A DNA stretch of 64,000 nt from Opeltia flavorubescens (lineage: Eukaryota; Ascomycota; Lecanoromycetes; Teloschistales; Teloschistaceae), in assembly GCA_000442125.1 (NCBI GenBank), contig KE546976.1:558001-622000 (forward strand), given 5' to 3'. Shown here piece after piece: positions 44,893 through 60,484 of the stretch. The translations under genes were made by a program, and so were the position numbers. The stretch's first letter is position 1, and every line of letters begins with the position of its first letter. The notes under the pieces are model-generated. The model did not search any database. It worked only from the letters and a program-made list of their open reading frames with translations, and was not told where the DNA came from.

Positions 44893-47800
44893 TATCCTTT
44901 TTTTATAATAATATTTTTATTATTTTATAATTAAGCGATATATATATAATAAATAATTAAGCTTTTTATATAAAGCGCGCGTATTTAAACGCGTATTAGT
45001 TAAATTAATAANTTAAAANTANNNNATANTAATANNNNTTTATATATAAAACGTTTTATTATTATATATAAAATATATAAATAGTTTTATTTTATATATT
45101 AAAAATTATTTAATATTAATATTAATATTAGCTATCGCGTTATAATATATTATTAATACCTTTTAATATTTATTAAATATTTATATTAAAATATATTTAT
45201 AAAAATTAATATTATTTAATANTTTTATTTAATAGTTATATTATANTATAATAATTATAATAATTAAAACTATTAAATTTTAAATAATTTAATTTATATT
45301 ACTAGCGTTATAAATCTCGCGTTAAATAGTATAATTNTATTTTTTATTTATAAATATATAATAAATATTTTTTTTTTAGTATAAATCTATTTTCTAATTT
45401 AAATTTTTATTATTTTTACTATACTTTACCTTTATTTACTAGTTTTATTTTTTTATAAATTTTCTTTAATTTTTATATTTTTTATTATAAGTTTTAAAAC
45501 TTTTAAAACTTTAATAATTAAAAAAAATTTTTANAATATATAAACGCCTAATATTTTAATATTATTAAATACTTTAATTTTATAAAAGAATTACTACTAT
45601 TAATATATTAAAACTAGTATTATAATATATATTATTTATTTAATACTACTATTTAATAATTTTTAATAAAAAATAAATAAAAAATAATTTTATTACCTAT
45701 TATATTCTTATTTATTATATAAAATCTAGTATTAGTTCTAAATATTATATATATTATTTTAAATTTTAAAAAAAATATAAGCTAATATATTAAGTCTATA
45801 TATCGCGGTAGTTTTTTTAATTTATATAAATCTTTTAAAAATTTATTTCGATTATTAATAAGATAATCTCCGCTATTATTACTACTAATATTATTAATAA
45901 TAATAAAAAGCGATATATTACGCGCTATTTATATATTATTATCTTTTCTAATTATAAATAAATTAAAGTTTAGGAAAAAACTAAAATGTAGACTGGTTAG
46001 GTCGGGTCGAATTGGGTCGGGTTAAACCCAGATTTTTAGTTTAGTAGTCGGTTTTAAATTAGATTATTAGCGAATTAAGTTAAATCCGGGTTAAATTACT
46101 AGCGAGTTAAGTTAATTTTAAGTCTTAAATTTTAAATTAAAAGTCGAGTTAAGTTATAAAATTTAAATTAATAACTTAATTTAATAATTTAACCTAACCT
46201 AACTTTTTTATAAATTATATTAATAAAAATTTAAACTTTAGAATTTAAATAAAATTTTTATTTTATTATTATTTTTAAATTATATTATTTCTAATTTTAA
46301 TTTAATTATATCGACTAATAAATAAAATTTTAATAGAAAAACTTAAATAGTTTAAGCTTTAAATAAATTTTATTATTAATATTAAAAAAAATATATTTAT
46401 TTTTTTTATTTATAATTATAATAAATATATAATATTATTAAATAGTAATAAATTTTAAATATTTAAACTTTTTACTCGATTTAAATATATATTATATTTA
46501 ATTAATAATAATATTAAGCTAATTTATAGAATTAAAAATAAATTATATATTTTTATTTTAAATAATTACGCGTTTTATATATATAATAATAAATTAAACG
46601 TCTATTATATATTAAAATTATAGTACTAGTAATATATAAAAATAATATATTTATTTTTAAAAAATATTACTATATAAGTTTTTATAGCTTTATATAATAT
46701 ATTTAATATATTTAATTAAATATAATTAATTATAAAATTTTTATAGTTATTAATTCTATAATTTTATATATTAAAAAGTAATTTTTATATTAAATAGCTA
46801 AATAATATTTTTAAAAGTAATAATTTAGTAATTTTTTAATATTAATAAGTTTTTTATAAAATAATAATATTTAATTTAAAATAATACTATTATTAATATT
46901 AACTTATTTTACTATATAGATAAAATATTATTATTTTATATTATTTTATTAATTTTTTTTTAACTAACTCCTTCGTTATAACGGATCTTTCTTTTATAAT
47001 TAATTTTTATACCGCGAGTAACTACTCCTCTACTATACTTTTTATTTTATATATTTTTTTTATTTTAAATATTTATAATCCGAAATAGTTTAAAATAATT
47101 TTTTTTTTAATATATTAACTTCGCTAACTAGAAGTATTTCTACTATTAAATAGGCCTATATTTAATAAACCTTTATAGTTTAAAATTCGATTACTATTTT
47201 ATAATATATAGCTTAGAATATTTCTAAAAATATAACTACTCTCGCGCGAATATAAAAAAATTAACTTTTTATTATTTAATAAATAACTATTTTTTTATAG
47301 ATTCGAATAGGCTAATAAATTACTATTTTTAACTATATATATTTTATTATTCGAATCTATCTAAAATTAATAAATAATAATATTTTAAATATATTACTAT
47401 AATATATTATTAATATATTTTATTTATATTTTAATATCTAATAGCTATATAAACGCGTTTTTTATCGTTATTAATAAAAATACGCGGTAATCTAACTAGT
47501 AAATAAAATAAAAGAATAACTAGTAAAAATAAATATAATAAATATAAAATATATAAATATTTTAATTAAATAAAAATATATTAAAATTATTAAATAATAC
47601 GATTCTATAGTATATAGGATAAAAAAAATATTAAAGTTAGTTAATTAATTAAAATAAAATTTTATAATTAAACTCTAATTTTTAATAAATAATTTTAAAT
47701 TAAGTTTAAAGTTTTTACTTTAATATTAAATTATATATATTATTATATATAAAATTTTATTTTATTATATTTAACTATATTTTATTATATATTATTATAT

Positions 47801-50800
47801 CTCGTTTTATTAATCTATTATTAATATTTACTATATAATAATTATATAATATAATATTAGAGGAAAAGAAATTATATATATAAATAAATATAGACTTTTA
47901 AACCTAATTTAAAACGGTATAAAAATTTAAAAAAACTATTACCTATTAAATAATTAATAAAAAGGAGAAAAAAGTATTTAAATAAAATCGCCGGGTTAAA
48001 AAAAATAATTCTCGGATTATAAATAATCTATATAGTAATATATTAAAATAATATAATTTATATTTTTATTAATTATTTTTAAATATTATATTATAAAATA
48101 AAACGGCGTAAATTATAAAATTAAAAAAAAATAATTTAAGCGGAGAAAATAGTATTACTAATTAAAAAAAAGTTTATTATAATAATATTAATTTTATTAG
48201 TAATATAATCTAGTAATATAATAAATACGGNCGCTAATTTTAAATAATATAAAATATTTAAAATAGTAGAAGGCGCGTTAATAATAATATTAAAATATAT
48301 AATATTAACAGTCTAATATATTATATAGCGCGTTATTTATAAAATAGGGCTTAATAAATTAAAATTTACTAGTATCTAAAATCTAGAAAAAAAGTAGAAT
48401 AAATTTATAAAAGAGTTTAGGACCGCTATAAATAAAAAAAGTAAGAAAATCCCTTTATTATATACTAGCGATAACGATAGAATAATTAAAAAAGTTAATA
48501 AAAAAATAGAAAAAATTATTAAAAAATATATTATATAAAAAAATATAAAATCTTTAAAAAATAATTTATATAATAAAGATAATAATAAATAAAATAGTTT
48601 AAAAATCTAAAATATATTACTTTTAAATATTATTTTAGTATTTTTACTATTTAGTTTTTAATTTTATAAATTATTATTATTAAATAATTTAAAAGCTTTT
48701 AAAATCCGAATAAACTTTATAAATATTATAGTTTTTTTTTATAAGGAAAGACTAGCGGGATTTAAAAAAAAACCCGATTTATTATAAATTTAAAAACTTT
48801 AAATAACCTTTAATTCTTTTTTAATAATAAAATATAAAAATAAAATAAAATAATTAAATTTCTTTAATTATAAAAAATATACAATTTAAATTTTTCTTTT
48901 TATCTAAATTAAAAATCTGTTTAGCGCTATTTATCCGATATTTTATTAAAATTAAAGCTTATTTATTTAAATAATATATTAAAATTTATTATAATTTTTA
49001 AAATAAATTTTATATTTTTTTTTTAAATAGTTATCTATTTTTTATAAATCGCTACTAGTTAAATATTTAAAGGAACTTTAATATTTTAATTTTAATAATA
49101 TATAGAGGTAATATATTTATTATAGAATAAATTATATATATATATTTTAATAGCTTTTTATAATATAGTTAACGCTATAAATTAAATTCGTTTATTTTTA
49201 TTTAAATAATTTATTATTAGTTTTTATATTAATTACGCGAACGGAACTTTAGAAATAATAAAATCAGTCGATTTTTAATAATAAATAATTTTATAAAACG
49301 CCGTTTTTTTTAATTTAATTAAACGTTTTATCTAAATATTATTAAATATATTAAACTTAAATATATTACCTAAATATATTATTTTAGTAACTTTATTTAT
49401 ATTACGATTATTTAATATACTATTTTTTTTATATATAGTTTTTTTAATAGCTACTTCGACGGATTAATATTAAAATTATTAATAATATATTAATAGAGTA
49501 TATTACTTTTAGTAATTAATATTATATTTTATTTATATTAAATTATAAAAATACTAAGTGTTAAAATAATTATTAAAAATAAAATAATTTTATAAATAAT
49601 AACTTATTTAAAATTCTATAGGTAAGTTAATTTATATAAAATTAATTTATAGCGGAGTTATTTCTTAATTTATTACTATTATTAATATTTTTAATCTATT
49701 TTAAATATTTACTATTTAAGCGCTAATATAATTCTATTATAAATACCGGTTATTATATTAGAAATAAATAAGTTATAGTTAATAAAATCTATTAAATACG
49801 CGAGAGAATAGTATAAAACTAGATATAATATTTATAAAAGGTTTTTATTTAACGTTTAAATATAATATAATACTATAATATAATTATATAATATTAATTA
49901 ATAAAAATTATTAGTAAATTTAAAAGTGTTAGAAAAGGATAAACGCTAGAAAATAAATAAAAATCGAAAATACTAAAGATTTTATAATAATATATTTAGG
50001 TAATATAAATTTATTATATACTAATAATCTTTTAATTTTATACCTCGAATTAATTTTATAAATAAGAGTAATTATAGAATATAAAAATTAATTATAAATA
50101 TTCGACTCTATAAATATAAGTTCTATAATTATAATATAATAAATATTATATATATTAATTATCTTTATATAGTTTAAAAAGCTAATTATAAATCTAATTA
50201 TCTAGTAAATCCTATACTATATAAAAGGTAGCGATTTAATACCCGATTCGAATAAAATTTATTATTAATAAAAGAATAAAATAAAAAAATTATATTATAG
50301 TAGGGATAGTATTAAAATAATTATTCTAGACCGCTTTACTATTATTTATAATAAGAGGCTAGTTATAATTAATAATAAAACGAGTAAAATATACCTATAT
50401 ATATAAAATAATTATCTAGATATATATTTCGCTATAAAGATTTCCTATATTAAAAGCTTTAAAAATAGTAATAAGTAGAATATATTATTAAATAATATTA
50501 TTATAATTATATTACTTTATTAAATTACCTATAAAAAATATCTATATATATTAAAAAAATCTTAATTTTTATTTTTTTATTATATATTTATGGTTTTTAA
50601 TTCGTAAAAACTTTATAAATAATAAATTAATAATATATAATTAAATAATTTTAAATAATAAATTTAATATTTTTAGAGTTATTATATATAAGATTTATTA
50701 TATAAATAAAGTTTTAAATAATTATAGTTTTAGTATATAAAGTTAAAATATTATAATTATTTATTATTTTTTAATTTTAATATTATTACTACTAACCTTT

Positions 50801-53744
50801 TATTATATTATTATTATATAGAGTATTCGATATTTAGAAATATACTATATAGTATATAGTATACTATTATCTAAGTTATAACGCTAATTAAAGATAATAT
50901 ATTAAGGTTATATATTTCGATAAATAGAATATTTATAGATTTTAGTATTTTAAAAGTATTTTAATTATAAAAAGAAATTTTTTTTTAATATAAAACTTAA
51001 TTAAAATAGTATTATTAAAATAAATATAATAATTAATTAAATTTATTATATTAAACTAATATTTTATTAATTTAATCGTCGCTTTTATTTTAAATTAGAT
51101 ATAGTCGCCCTTTAAAAAATTCGCTGTTTATAATATATAATAGAGCTTTTTATTTTTAAAGCAATCTTTATATAATTTATTAAAAAAATTATTTTAGATT
51201 ATTATTCTAATATAGGGCTTTATATTTAATTATAGGCTTTATATATACTTTAAAAAATAATAAAAGCTTATATTATCGCTTTTTTTAATAGTAAATATAT
51301 TACTACTTTATATTATTAAAACGAAGTTACTAACTATTAATAAATATTAAATTTATAGCTATTTATACTAAGCGTATTACTATAAAAAAAAAACGCGAAA
51401 TTTATTTTTTTATTTATATATAATTTAAGTTATTTTAATAAGTAGTTATTCGGGTATCGATTATTATAGGGGTAGCTAGGGGTTTAATAAAAATAGACGA
51501 GATTAAAAATATAACTTTTATAATTAAATAAATAATAATATATTATTTTTTTATATTATCTTTTTATATAATATATAATAGTTATATATTACGCGAATAG
51601 GTATAGTATTTAAAAATCGCTTAATTAATTACTCTTAATATAATACTTTTTAAAAATATAATTTAAAGATATTTTTTTTATTTAATAGTATATATCTAGG
51701 TTTAAAATACTTTAAAGATATTATTAATTAAATTATTTTTATTTTTACTATTAATTTCTTCTTTTAAACTCGTCTCTAATTATTTAATTATTTAATTATT
51801 TAATTATATACTTTTAGTAAAAAGGTAAAATAAATAGCTTCTCGTATATAATTAAATTATTATTATTTATTTTATTATTAATAAAACTATATAAAAGCTT
51901 AACTTAATTTTTATAATAATTAACCGTTTTTTTAAATATTAGGTTTTAAATATTAAATTAAAAAGTAATTCTATTAATAATAATTTTAATAATCGGGTTC
52001 TAAAAAAGATATAAAATTAAAATTAAAAAGAAATATTTATTTAAATATTAAGCGTATTATTTATATTTTTATACTTATTATAATTACCTTATAGGCTTAA
52101 TACCTAAATCCTTATTATAAAATCATAGTCTTTTTTTTTAGCTTTAATCCGTAGATAATTTTTAAAGTTCGAAATTAATAAATAGTTAATAAAGCTAGAA
52201 TTTATATTATTAAAGTATATTATTATTAATTATATACTTAATTTTATTTTTATTTATAATAATATTAGAAGTTTAAATTATATTTATTATATTATTAAAT
52301 TTTTTTTTAGCGGTTTTAAAAACCGTAGTCTTTTTTAATTTATTGTTCGCTTTTAAGTATATAATAGAATTATTATTTAAAATAATAAATAAATAATAAA
52401 ATATATTAATTTATTTTTTTAATTATTATTATTAGTAGCCTTTAATTCTTTTAAAAATTATAATAGCTTAAAATTTTAAATAATAAAATTTAATAAAGAT
52501 AGAATAAGCTTATTATAAAAAATTAATAATACCCGATTTTATTCTTATTTTTTATAGATTAGTATATTTATAGAGCTTTAAATAAAGTTATATAATTTTT
52601 ATTAGAAATAATAATTTTAATAATATTTTTTATTTAATTCTAATAGAATTATTAAATTAAACTATTATTTAATTATACTAGATTTAATATTAATATTTAT
52701 TATAAACCGTAAGCTGTTTAATATTTAATATTTTTAGCGTTAAATTTTTTTTTATCGCTATATTATAAATATAGTAGCCTGATATAAAACGATATTTAAA
52801 ATTAAAAAAGTTAAAAATTATAAATTTATAAAAAATCCGGATTTATTAATTAAATTAGTACGGATTAATAATAATAATAATAAAATAATAAATAGCGAGT
52901 ATAATAATATAATTAAGTAATATAAGTATAAATTATACAAATTTTTAATTAGTATATATTTTTAAAGATTAATTATATAAGAAAATAGATTATAAAAATT
53001 AAAAATTAGTAGATAAATTCTTTATTATTTTTTTAATTATTATTTTTTTTATATATTAAAATTTTTTAAACTTATATTAACTATTTAATAATAGTTATAA
53101 AAGCCCGGCTAATAATATTTAAAAATATTAGCTAGCCGAAACCAACCTAATAATAATATAGATAAATAATATATTCCGAGTTTATAGTATAATTCTATTT
53201 TAATATTAATATAGAATTCGATTTAATTAATAAAAAAAAAGATTAATTAAAATACTATATCTATTATACCTTTAATTATACAGCGGATTTTTTTTTATAT
53301 AAGTATAGACGATAGAAAAACGGATAATATATTTAATAATTAAAAAGTAGAAATAAAAAGGATAGTATATATCGGAAAAGTTATAGAAATAAAAGTACCT
53401 AGTCCTTTAATAATTAATAAAGGATTTTTAATTATTATTAAAAATAATTTAATAAAAAAATTATATTTATAAATAGCTATAAACGATTTAAATATTATAT
53501 TAGTAGTATTTTAAAATTGAAAATTTTAAAAAAATAATAGATAATAATAGGTATTAAAGTATATTTATAATAACTAGAATTATTAATATTATATTATACT
53601 ATTTAATTATATAGTTAAAAATTATTAATCGAACTAGTTAAAAATTATATTTATTAAAATAATAAGTATTAATATTTAAATCGACTCTTTAATAAATAAT
53701 ATATAAAAATAATATATTATTTATATTTATTATATCTATAAAAC

Positions 53745-53838
53745 TATTCTTTTTTTATATTATTCTTTTTTTTTTATTATTCTTTTTTTTACTAGTCTTC
53801 TTTTTTTTACTAATCTTTTTTTTTTTACTAGTTTTTTT
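53745..53838 (+). repeat. Tandem T-run/ACTAGT repeat
   Basis: Four to five units of a T-run followed by TACTAGTC or ATTATTC (13-18 bp each), for example near 53,781-53,826. Low-complexity tract within the island. Confidence 0.55.
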
Positions 53839-54980
53839 ATTACTTATTTCCTTTTAGCTTTTATTTTTTTTATAAAAATTGTTTTTTTTAATAAATATTA
53901 TATCGTTCTTTTTTATATAAGTTTTTAAAATTTTATTTATTTCTTTATTAATTTCTTTGAATAACCCTTTTAGATTTTATTTATAATAGAGCGATTTAAT
54001 TTTCCTATTAATAATATTTATAAAATTTTTAACTATATTTTTAAATATTTTTAATTTATTTTTAGGGTTTTTTAAATCTATTTTTTAAAGTTCCGCGGTA
54101 CTAGTATAATAAATAATCTATTAAGCGATGATATTAATAATAAAAATTATATATTTTAATATTTTAAGTAAATCCGATCGTTTAAATATAAATTAGATAA
54201 GTATTAGATTTAAAAAAGATAATTATTATATATTATATTTTTTATATATATTACCTCTTTAAAAGTCTTTTTAAAGATAATTATAATAATATTTATTTTT
54301 TCCTTTTCTTTTATTAATACTTTAACTCTTAACTTCTATTTAAATATTAACACTAGGTAATAATTAATAAAGCTAGTAGTTATATTATTCGAATATATTA
54401 CTATATTTATTATTTATTATCCTTTTATCTTTTATTTTTATTCGAACTAATACTTTTAATATTTTTTTATCTATAGACTATTTTTATTTATCTATATAAT
54501 CGGCTTTTTACTATATATAAAGTTTAACTTTATTTTTATTTTATTTTAATCCTCGTTTTCTACTAGCTACGGTTTTTAGATTAGTAGAATATAGTTTTAA
54601 TTTTATAAAAGAAGCTATTATAATAAAAAAAATTAAGTAAAACCTTTTATATAATAGTAAAAACTTAATTAAAATAGTAAGTTTAGTTAATAAGATAAGT
54701 TTAATTATAAAATATTAATCCGGCTAGCTCTATAAGGCTAAAAGTTTTTAACGCTAAAGCGTTTACTTTAATAATCGGAGTTAAAAATACGTTATATACG
54801 CGATTAGTTCTTAAATATTTAAAGAATAATTTTATTATTAAATATACTAAGTTAATTCTATTAATTATTATTATAATTAGTATAATTAATATAATATATA
54901 ATTAATAAATTATAAAATTTAAATTTTATTTTTATATAAAAAACTGTTATATTATATTAATTTAATAAATTTTATTAATA

Positions 54981-55051
54981 TCTTTTATAATTTAGTAATT
55001 ATAATTTTCGGGTATTTCTATTATATTCTAGAGGTTCTAGGTTCGAATTTT
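54981..55051 (+). other. tRNA-like relic with intact B-box word
   Basis: Inside otherwise A/T-only DNA, 55,037-55,049 reads AGGTTCGAATTTT-like text, preceded at A-box distance by TTTAGTAATTATAATTTTC. Together they resemble the D and T arms of a mutated tRNA or of the head of a tRNA-derived SINE. Acceptor pairing cannot be shown convincingly. Confidence 0.3.
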
Positions 55052-58000
55052 AATAGAAATCTAGTATATTTATTCTTAAAATCCGACGGTAAAAATAAAA
55101 TATAATTTTTTAAAATATTTTAATTTTAGCTAAAATTTTTTAAAAGAAGTTTAATACTAGAATTATAATATATAAAAAAAATAATTTAGTTTTTATTAGA
55201 ATTATAATTTTAAATAATTAAATAATATATATTAATAAAATATTTATAACTTTTATATTCTTTATAAATAATATATTATAATAATATATATTAAATATAC
55301 TAACTAAAATAATATAATTATTAAAATTTTTATTATATTATTTTTATATTTATATTCTAGGTATATTAGCTTTAATAGAATAATATAATATATAAATTAT
55401 TAAAACTCGGCCGTTAATATTATTTTATTTTTTAATACTTAAATAATCGTTAATAAATAAATAAATTAAAAATTTAATCTAACTTAGTTTATTTAAAATA
55501 TTTAATATATTTATTTTATTTTTTTATTAAATAAAGTCTAATTTTATATTTTTTAAAATAACTTTATAGATATTCGCATAATATATAATATATTTTATAA
55601 TTAAAATTATAATCCTAATTACTTAAATTTATAAAAGATTAAAGCTATTTAATCTAGCGATTTTATATTATTTATTTAATTTATCCGCTAATAATAAAAA
55701 GGTTTTAATATTTATTTAATAAAATTATTTAAAATTTTAATTATTCTTTTTACGTAATTAATAAATAAATTAGTAAATAATATTTAAAAGAAATTAAAAA
55801 TTTATATTATTACTAGTTATAATATAAAAGCCGCGTCTATATTATAGTTTTTTATAGCTGCCTTTTACTATAGTAAACTCTCGTAGATAAATATTAAAAA
55901 CTTATTTAATATAACAAGTAATTATATTATTTAAATATATTATTATATATTTTTTAAATAATCCTATTCTTTTTAATTTAAAACCGAGCTAATTCTTTTA
56001 ATAAACGCGGTTTTATAAAATTCTACTATTAATTTATAGTTTTAAAATTAGCGATAATATAAAACTCGGCTTAATAATTAACTATAATTTATATATAAAA
56101 GTCTATATAGTTATTATATTATTAATTACCCCGCGAGTAGGAGTATATTAATTATAAAATCGTATATAAATTTTTAAACTTTAAAGCTATATTTTTTAAA
56201 ATAAAAAAATAATAGAATAATAATACTATAAAAGGCTATATATATTAAATAAATTATTAATAAAATTTAATTCGATACTATTAAAATTAAATTTTAAAAC
56301 AATTTAAACTATTTATAAAGCCGTATATAAAATTTATAATTTATTACTTTTTTTTAATTTGGTTACTTTTATAACTATTATTTATAATAATTAACAATAG
56401 CGCTTATTATAAAAGGTAATATATAAAATTTAAATATTTTATAAGTTTAGTACGCTAATAACGCTTTAATAATCTAACTTTTAAATTCCTTTTTTAAGAA
56501 TTTTAAACTATTAGATATAGAAAAAATAATATAAAAAGATAATATATTAAAGTATAAAGTGCTAATATTTCGCTAGATAAAATATTAAATTAAATTAGGA
56601 CGTATAATTTTAAAAAAGATTTATTAATACTAGAAATTTATAAAAAATTTAATATTTAAAATATTATTCGGTCGTTTTATCCGGGGGTTTATACTAAATA
56701 TATAATCTTTTAAAAAAAAAATAGTAATTAAAATTTAAACCTCGGTTTTACTAGCGCTTTAAAAAAGTATTAAAGTTTATATAATATTAGTATTTAAATA
56801 TAAATATATTACCTATTAATATTACTAGTAATATAGAGCTAAAAATAAATAATTATTAATCTAATAACTATTTATATTAAGCGGGTTACGATATAATAAA
56901 AGGATATAATATTTATTTTATATTTAGTAAGACGGATTAAATAGCTATTTTAGTCGAAAAAAAAAGAATAGAATAAAAAAAAAAAATATAAAATCTATAT
57001 TTCAAAATTTAAAGAATAATATTATATTATTTTTTTATAAAATCTTTAAAAAGGATATAAAAAAATAAATTATTATTATTTATTAACTAGTATATTTTAA
57101 TAATAATAACTCCTAGTTTAAAATTATAAAAAAGATTTTTATATAATTTATTTATTTTCTTTTATTAATAAAGTAAATTCTATAATTCGCTTATTATTAT
57201 TTTTTATCCTAAATCTATTATACGATTATTATATTTAATTATTATAGTTTATTCTATATATAATAAATTTAATTAAGCCCGGTTCTACTAATAAATTTTT
57301 TTTATAAAATTAAATACCCGTTTAATTCTAATAAAGAATATTAAATAAAAAAAAATATCCTAAATTATTTAAACTAATCTAAAAAAATTAAAATTATTAT
57401 TTTTCTAAAATTACTAGTCTAGTATATATTCGGTAATATTTATATTAAAATATTATTTTATTTTTATACAATTTTTTTAAGTATATATAAGCGGTCGAAA
57501 AATACTAGTTAAAACTAGTATAAATAACTATATAAAATTAATAAAGTATAGATATATTACTTATATATATTACCTATTAAATCTTTATAAATTAATTATC
57601 TTATATTAAAATATTAAAAGAGTCGTTATAATTTTTATTAAAATACTCTAGAAATTTCTTTTAATAATAATTTATAAAATTTTATTAACCAGGTTTAAAT
57701 ACTTTATTAATATTTTAATTATAATATAAATTTAATTTTACTATTAAATTTAAAATATTAGCTAGATTCTATATTAATCCGTCTTTTTTTTTTATATATA
57801 AATAATACTTTTTAAGTTTCTAAATTACTATTTAATAGGCTTTTATTATAGTAATTTTCATAAAATAATATAATATTTTAAAAGCTTCTTCTACTATTTT
57901 AAAATAATTATATATTTTAATAAGAACGCGGGATATTAAATAAATACTTATATTAATAGTCCGTGAAATAATAAGCGTAAAATTATAGAAAAAATAAAAT

Positions 58001-60484
58001 ATAATATTAAAAAATAAAAAGAATAACTAATTATAGGTATTTAGATAGATTTTATTAAATTTATTATCCGATATTCGAAGTTTATTAATATAGATTTTAA
58101 AGACTTTATATAATTAATATATTTAATAGATTATTAAATATATCAAATTCTATTAAATATTAATATTTTAAAATAAACCCTTTAATTTATAATTTTCGTT
58201 TTTTTTTAATTAAAGTTATTTAAAATATAATTTACGCTAAAAAAATATATTAATATAAATAATAAGCGTGTAAATTTAAACTATTATTAATAACTTAACT
58301 TTTTTTAATATATTATTTTATTATATTACCTTTTTTATTATATTTAATAACCCTATATTAAGATTATTAAAATATTTATCCCTTAAATTCTAGTTTAAAA
58401 TATTATTTATTATTTATAATTCGATCGTTATAATAAAATCCTAGACTATAAAATTAATAATATAAGCTAAATATAGTAAAAAATTTTTAGTCTTTTTCTA
58501 TTTTTATTTAAATTAAAAGAGTTTATTTTTTAATTTTACCTTTAAAGTATTATTTAAATTTATATTATTAGTAATAATACCGAGGAGTTTTCGCCTAATT
58601 TAATAGTAATTAATAAAAGTTAATATTTTATTATATTATATTTTATTAAAATAATTAATATTTAATAATATAAATCTAAATAACTATTTTTAAAACTAAT
58701 ATTAGTTATTAATTTAGTATATTAGTACTTCTAGATATAAAATTTTTTAAAGGCTAGACTAGGTATTTATTATAAAAAAAACTCGATTTATATTTAATAG
58801 CTTATTATAAATCTTTTTATAAATATTAATATAATCCTTTTTAATTTCATTAATTAAAATTATTCGATAATTAAATTATAAATTAAAATAAAGTATTTAA
58901 AAAAAATTTTAAAAAATAGAATTATTAATAATTTATAAAAGAAAATTAAGCTATATAAAGATTTTATATAACTAGCAGTTCTAAGTTTTTTAATTAAAAT
59001 CCTTATTATTATTTATATAACTTTTTTTCTAAAATACTATATTAATAATATATTACTTTTAAATATTATTTATTATTTTTTTACGCTTAAAACTCGCTTT
59101 AATATTTAATTAAAAATTTTATTATTTAGCTTTTTAATAAAAAGTAGAGATTATATATTTATATATAATTAATATAATAAATAAACCGAAAATAATAGAA
59201 TAATTAAAAATTTTAGCGTAATTTTTATAAATAATTATAAATTTATTATTAAAAATCGAAGCGGTTTATTTAAAATTAGATTAATATTTTAAATAATTTT
59301 TATTTAAACTATCTATTTTTCGTATTTAAAAAGGATTTACGAATTTATTAAAAAGATCCTTAATTTATATTATTATAAAAATAGTTAATTATTAAATTTT
59401 AAAAATTTTATAAATATTATTATATTATTAAACGTATTTATTATTAATTTAAAAAATTAAAGTTAAATATTAAAATTAAATTTCTTCTATTTTTATCTAA
59501 ATTTACTCTTATTTCTTTTAATATAAATATATTAATATAATAAATATACTAGTATTTTAATTTAAAAGCTAACTCGTAAATTAATTTAAATAAATATTAC
59601 TAATTAGCGAATTTAGTATTAATTCTTTATTAAATTTATTTAGATTATTTCTTCTATAAAAAGGATTCGGTTAATTTTATAATAATAGATTAATAATACT
59701 ATTATTAAATATAATTTTATCTTTATATAGTAGTAATATAATAGGATAATATAATAGAATAATATATAAATAATAGTTATAGTTATTAAATATTAATACG
59801 ATTTTAACTATAGTAAAGAAAATTAATACTATAGAACTTATATTATAAGTTATATTATTAAATTTAAGTAAGCTTTTAGCGGGTTAATTAAATTAAATCT
59901 GATTTAAAATTAATCTATTAAAAATCCGACCCGATTTAAAATCGATTTATTAAGAATTTAACCGGCTAAAATTCGATCTAACTTAAATTAGGTTCTAGGA
60001 TTTTTTAACCCGACTCGGGTCGATTCTGGGTCCAGATTTTATCTATAAAACCCGGTCGAGTGACTAGTCTACTAAAACGCGGTAAAAAAAGACTATTAGT
60101 ACTTTTAATATTATTAAAACTATTTATATTTTAAAANAATTAATTAATATAAATATTAATATAATATATTTTATTATATATTTATTTTTTTTATATAATT
60201 TTATATATTAATTTTACGCTAGAACCGTTTAAATCCTTTAATCGTTAAAAAAAAATAATTAAATTCGATTAAAAAAAATAATCTTTCCTTTATTAATAAA
60301 AGCGAAGTAGAAGAAAATAATATTATTATATAGTTTTATATTTATCTAGCGCTTTATATTTATTTTTAATATCTATTTTTATATATTTATTTTTATATTC
60401 TATTTTCGAGCCTATATTATTTTCGGGTAATTATAGTTTTAAAATCTATATTTTAATAAAATTTTCTTTTAATTTTAATTTTTT

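Larger units (their letters stand above)
45989..60071. mobile_element. hAT-type DNA transposon, 14.1 kb, probably with nested insertions
   Basis: The left end TAGACTGGTTAGGTCGGGTC and the right end (reverse strand TAGACTAGTCACTCGACCGG) are inverted partners. Both are followed inward by repeated GGGTCGGGTT-like motifs, typical of hAT subterminal regions. The flanks are CTAAAATG (45,981-45,988) and CTAAAACG (60,072-60,079): an 8-bp target duplication differing by one C/T change. The interior is shredded and no transposase is readable. The length is several times that of a normal hAT, so other elements have probably inserted inside it, or the ends belong to two adjacent copies. Confidence 0.7.

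Noticed and set aside
44975-44995. GCGCGCG/ACGCG palindromic word in the island, considered as an origin or regulatory site
   Set aside because: Single occurrence in RIP-type DNA where residual CG words are expected by chance; no supporting repeats.
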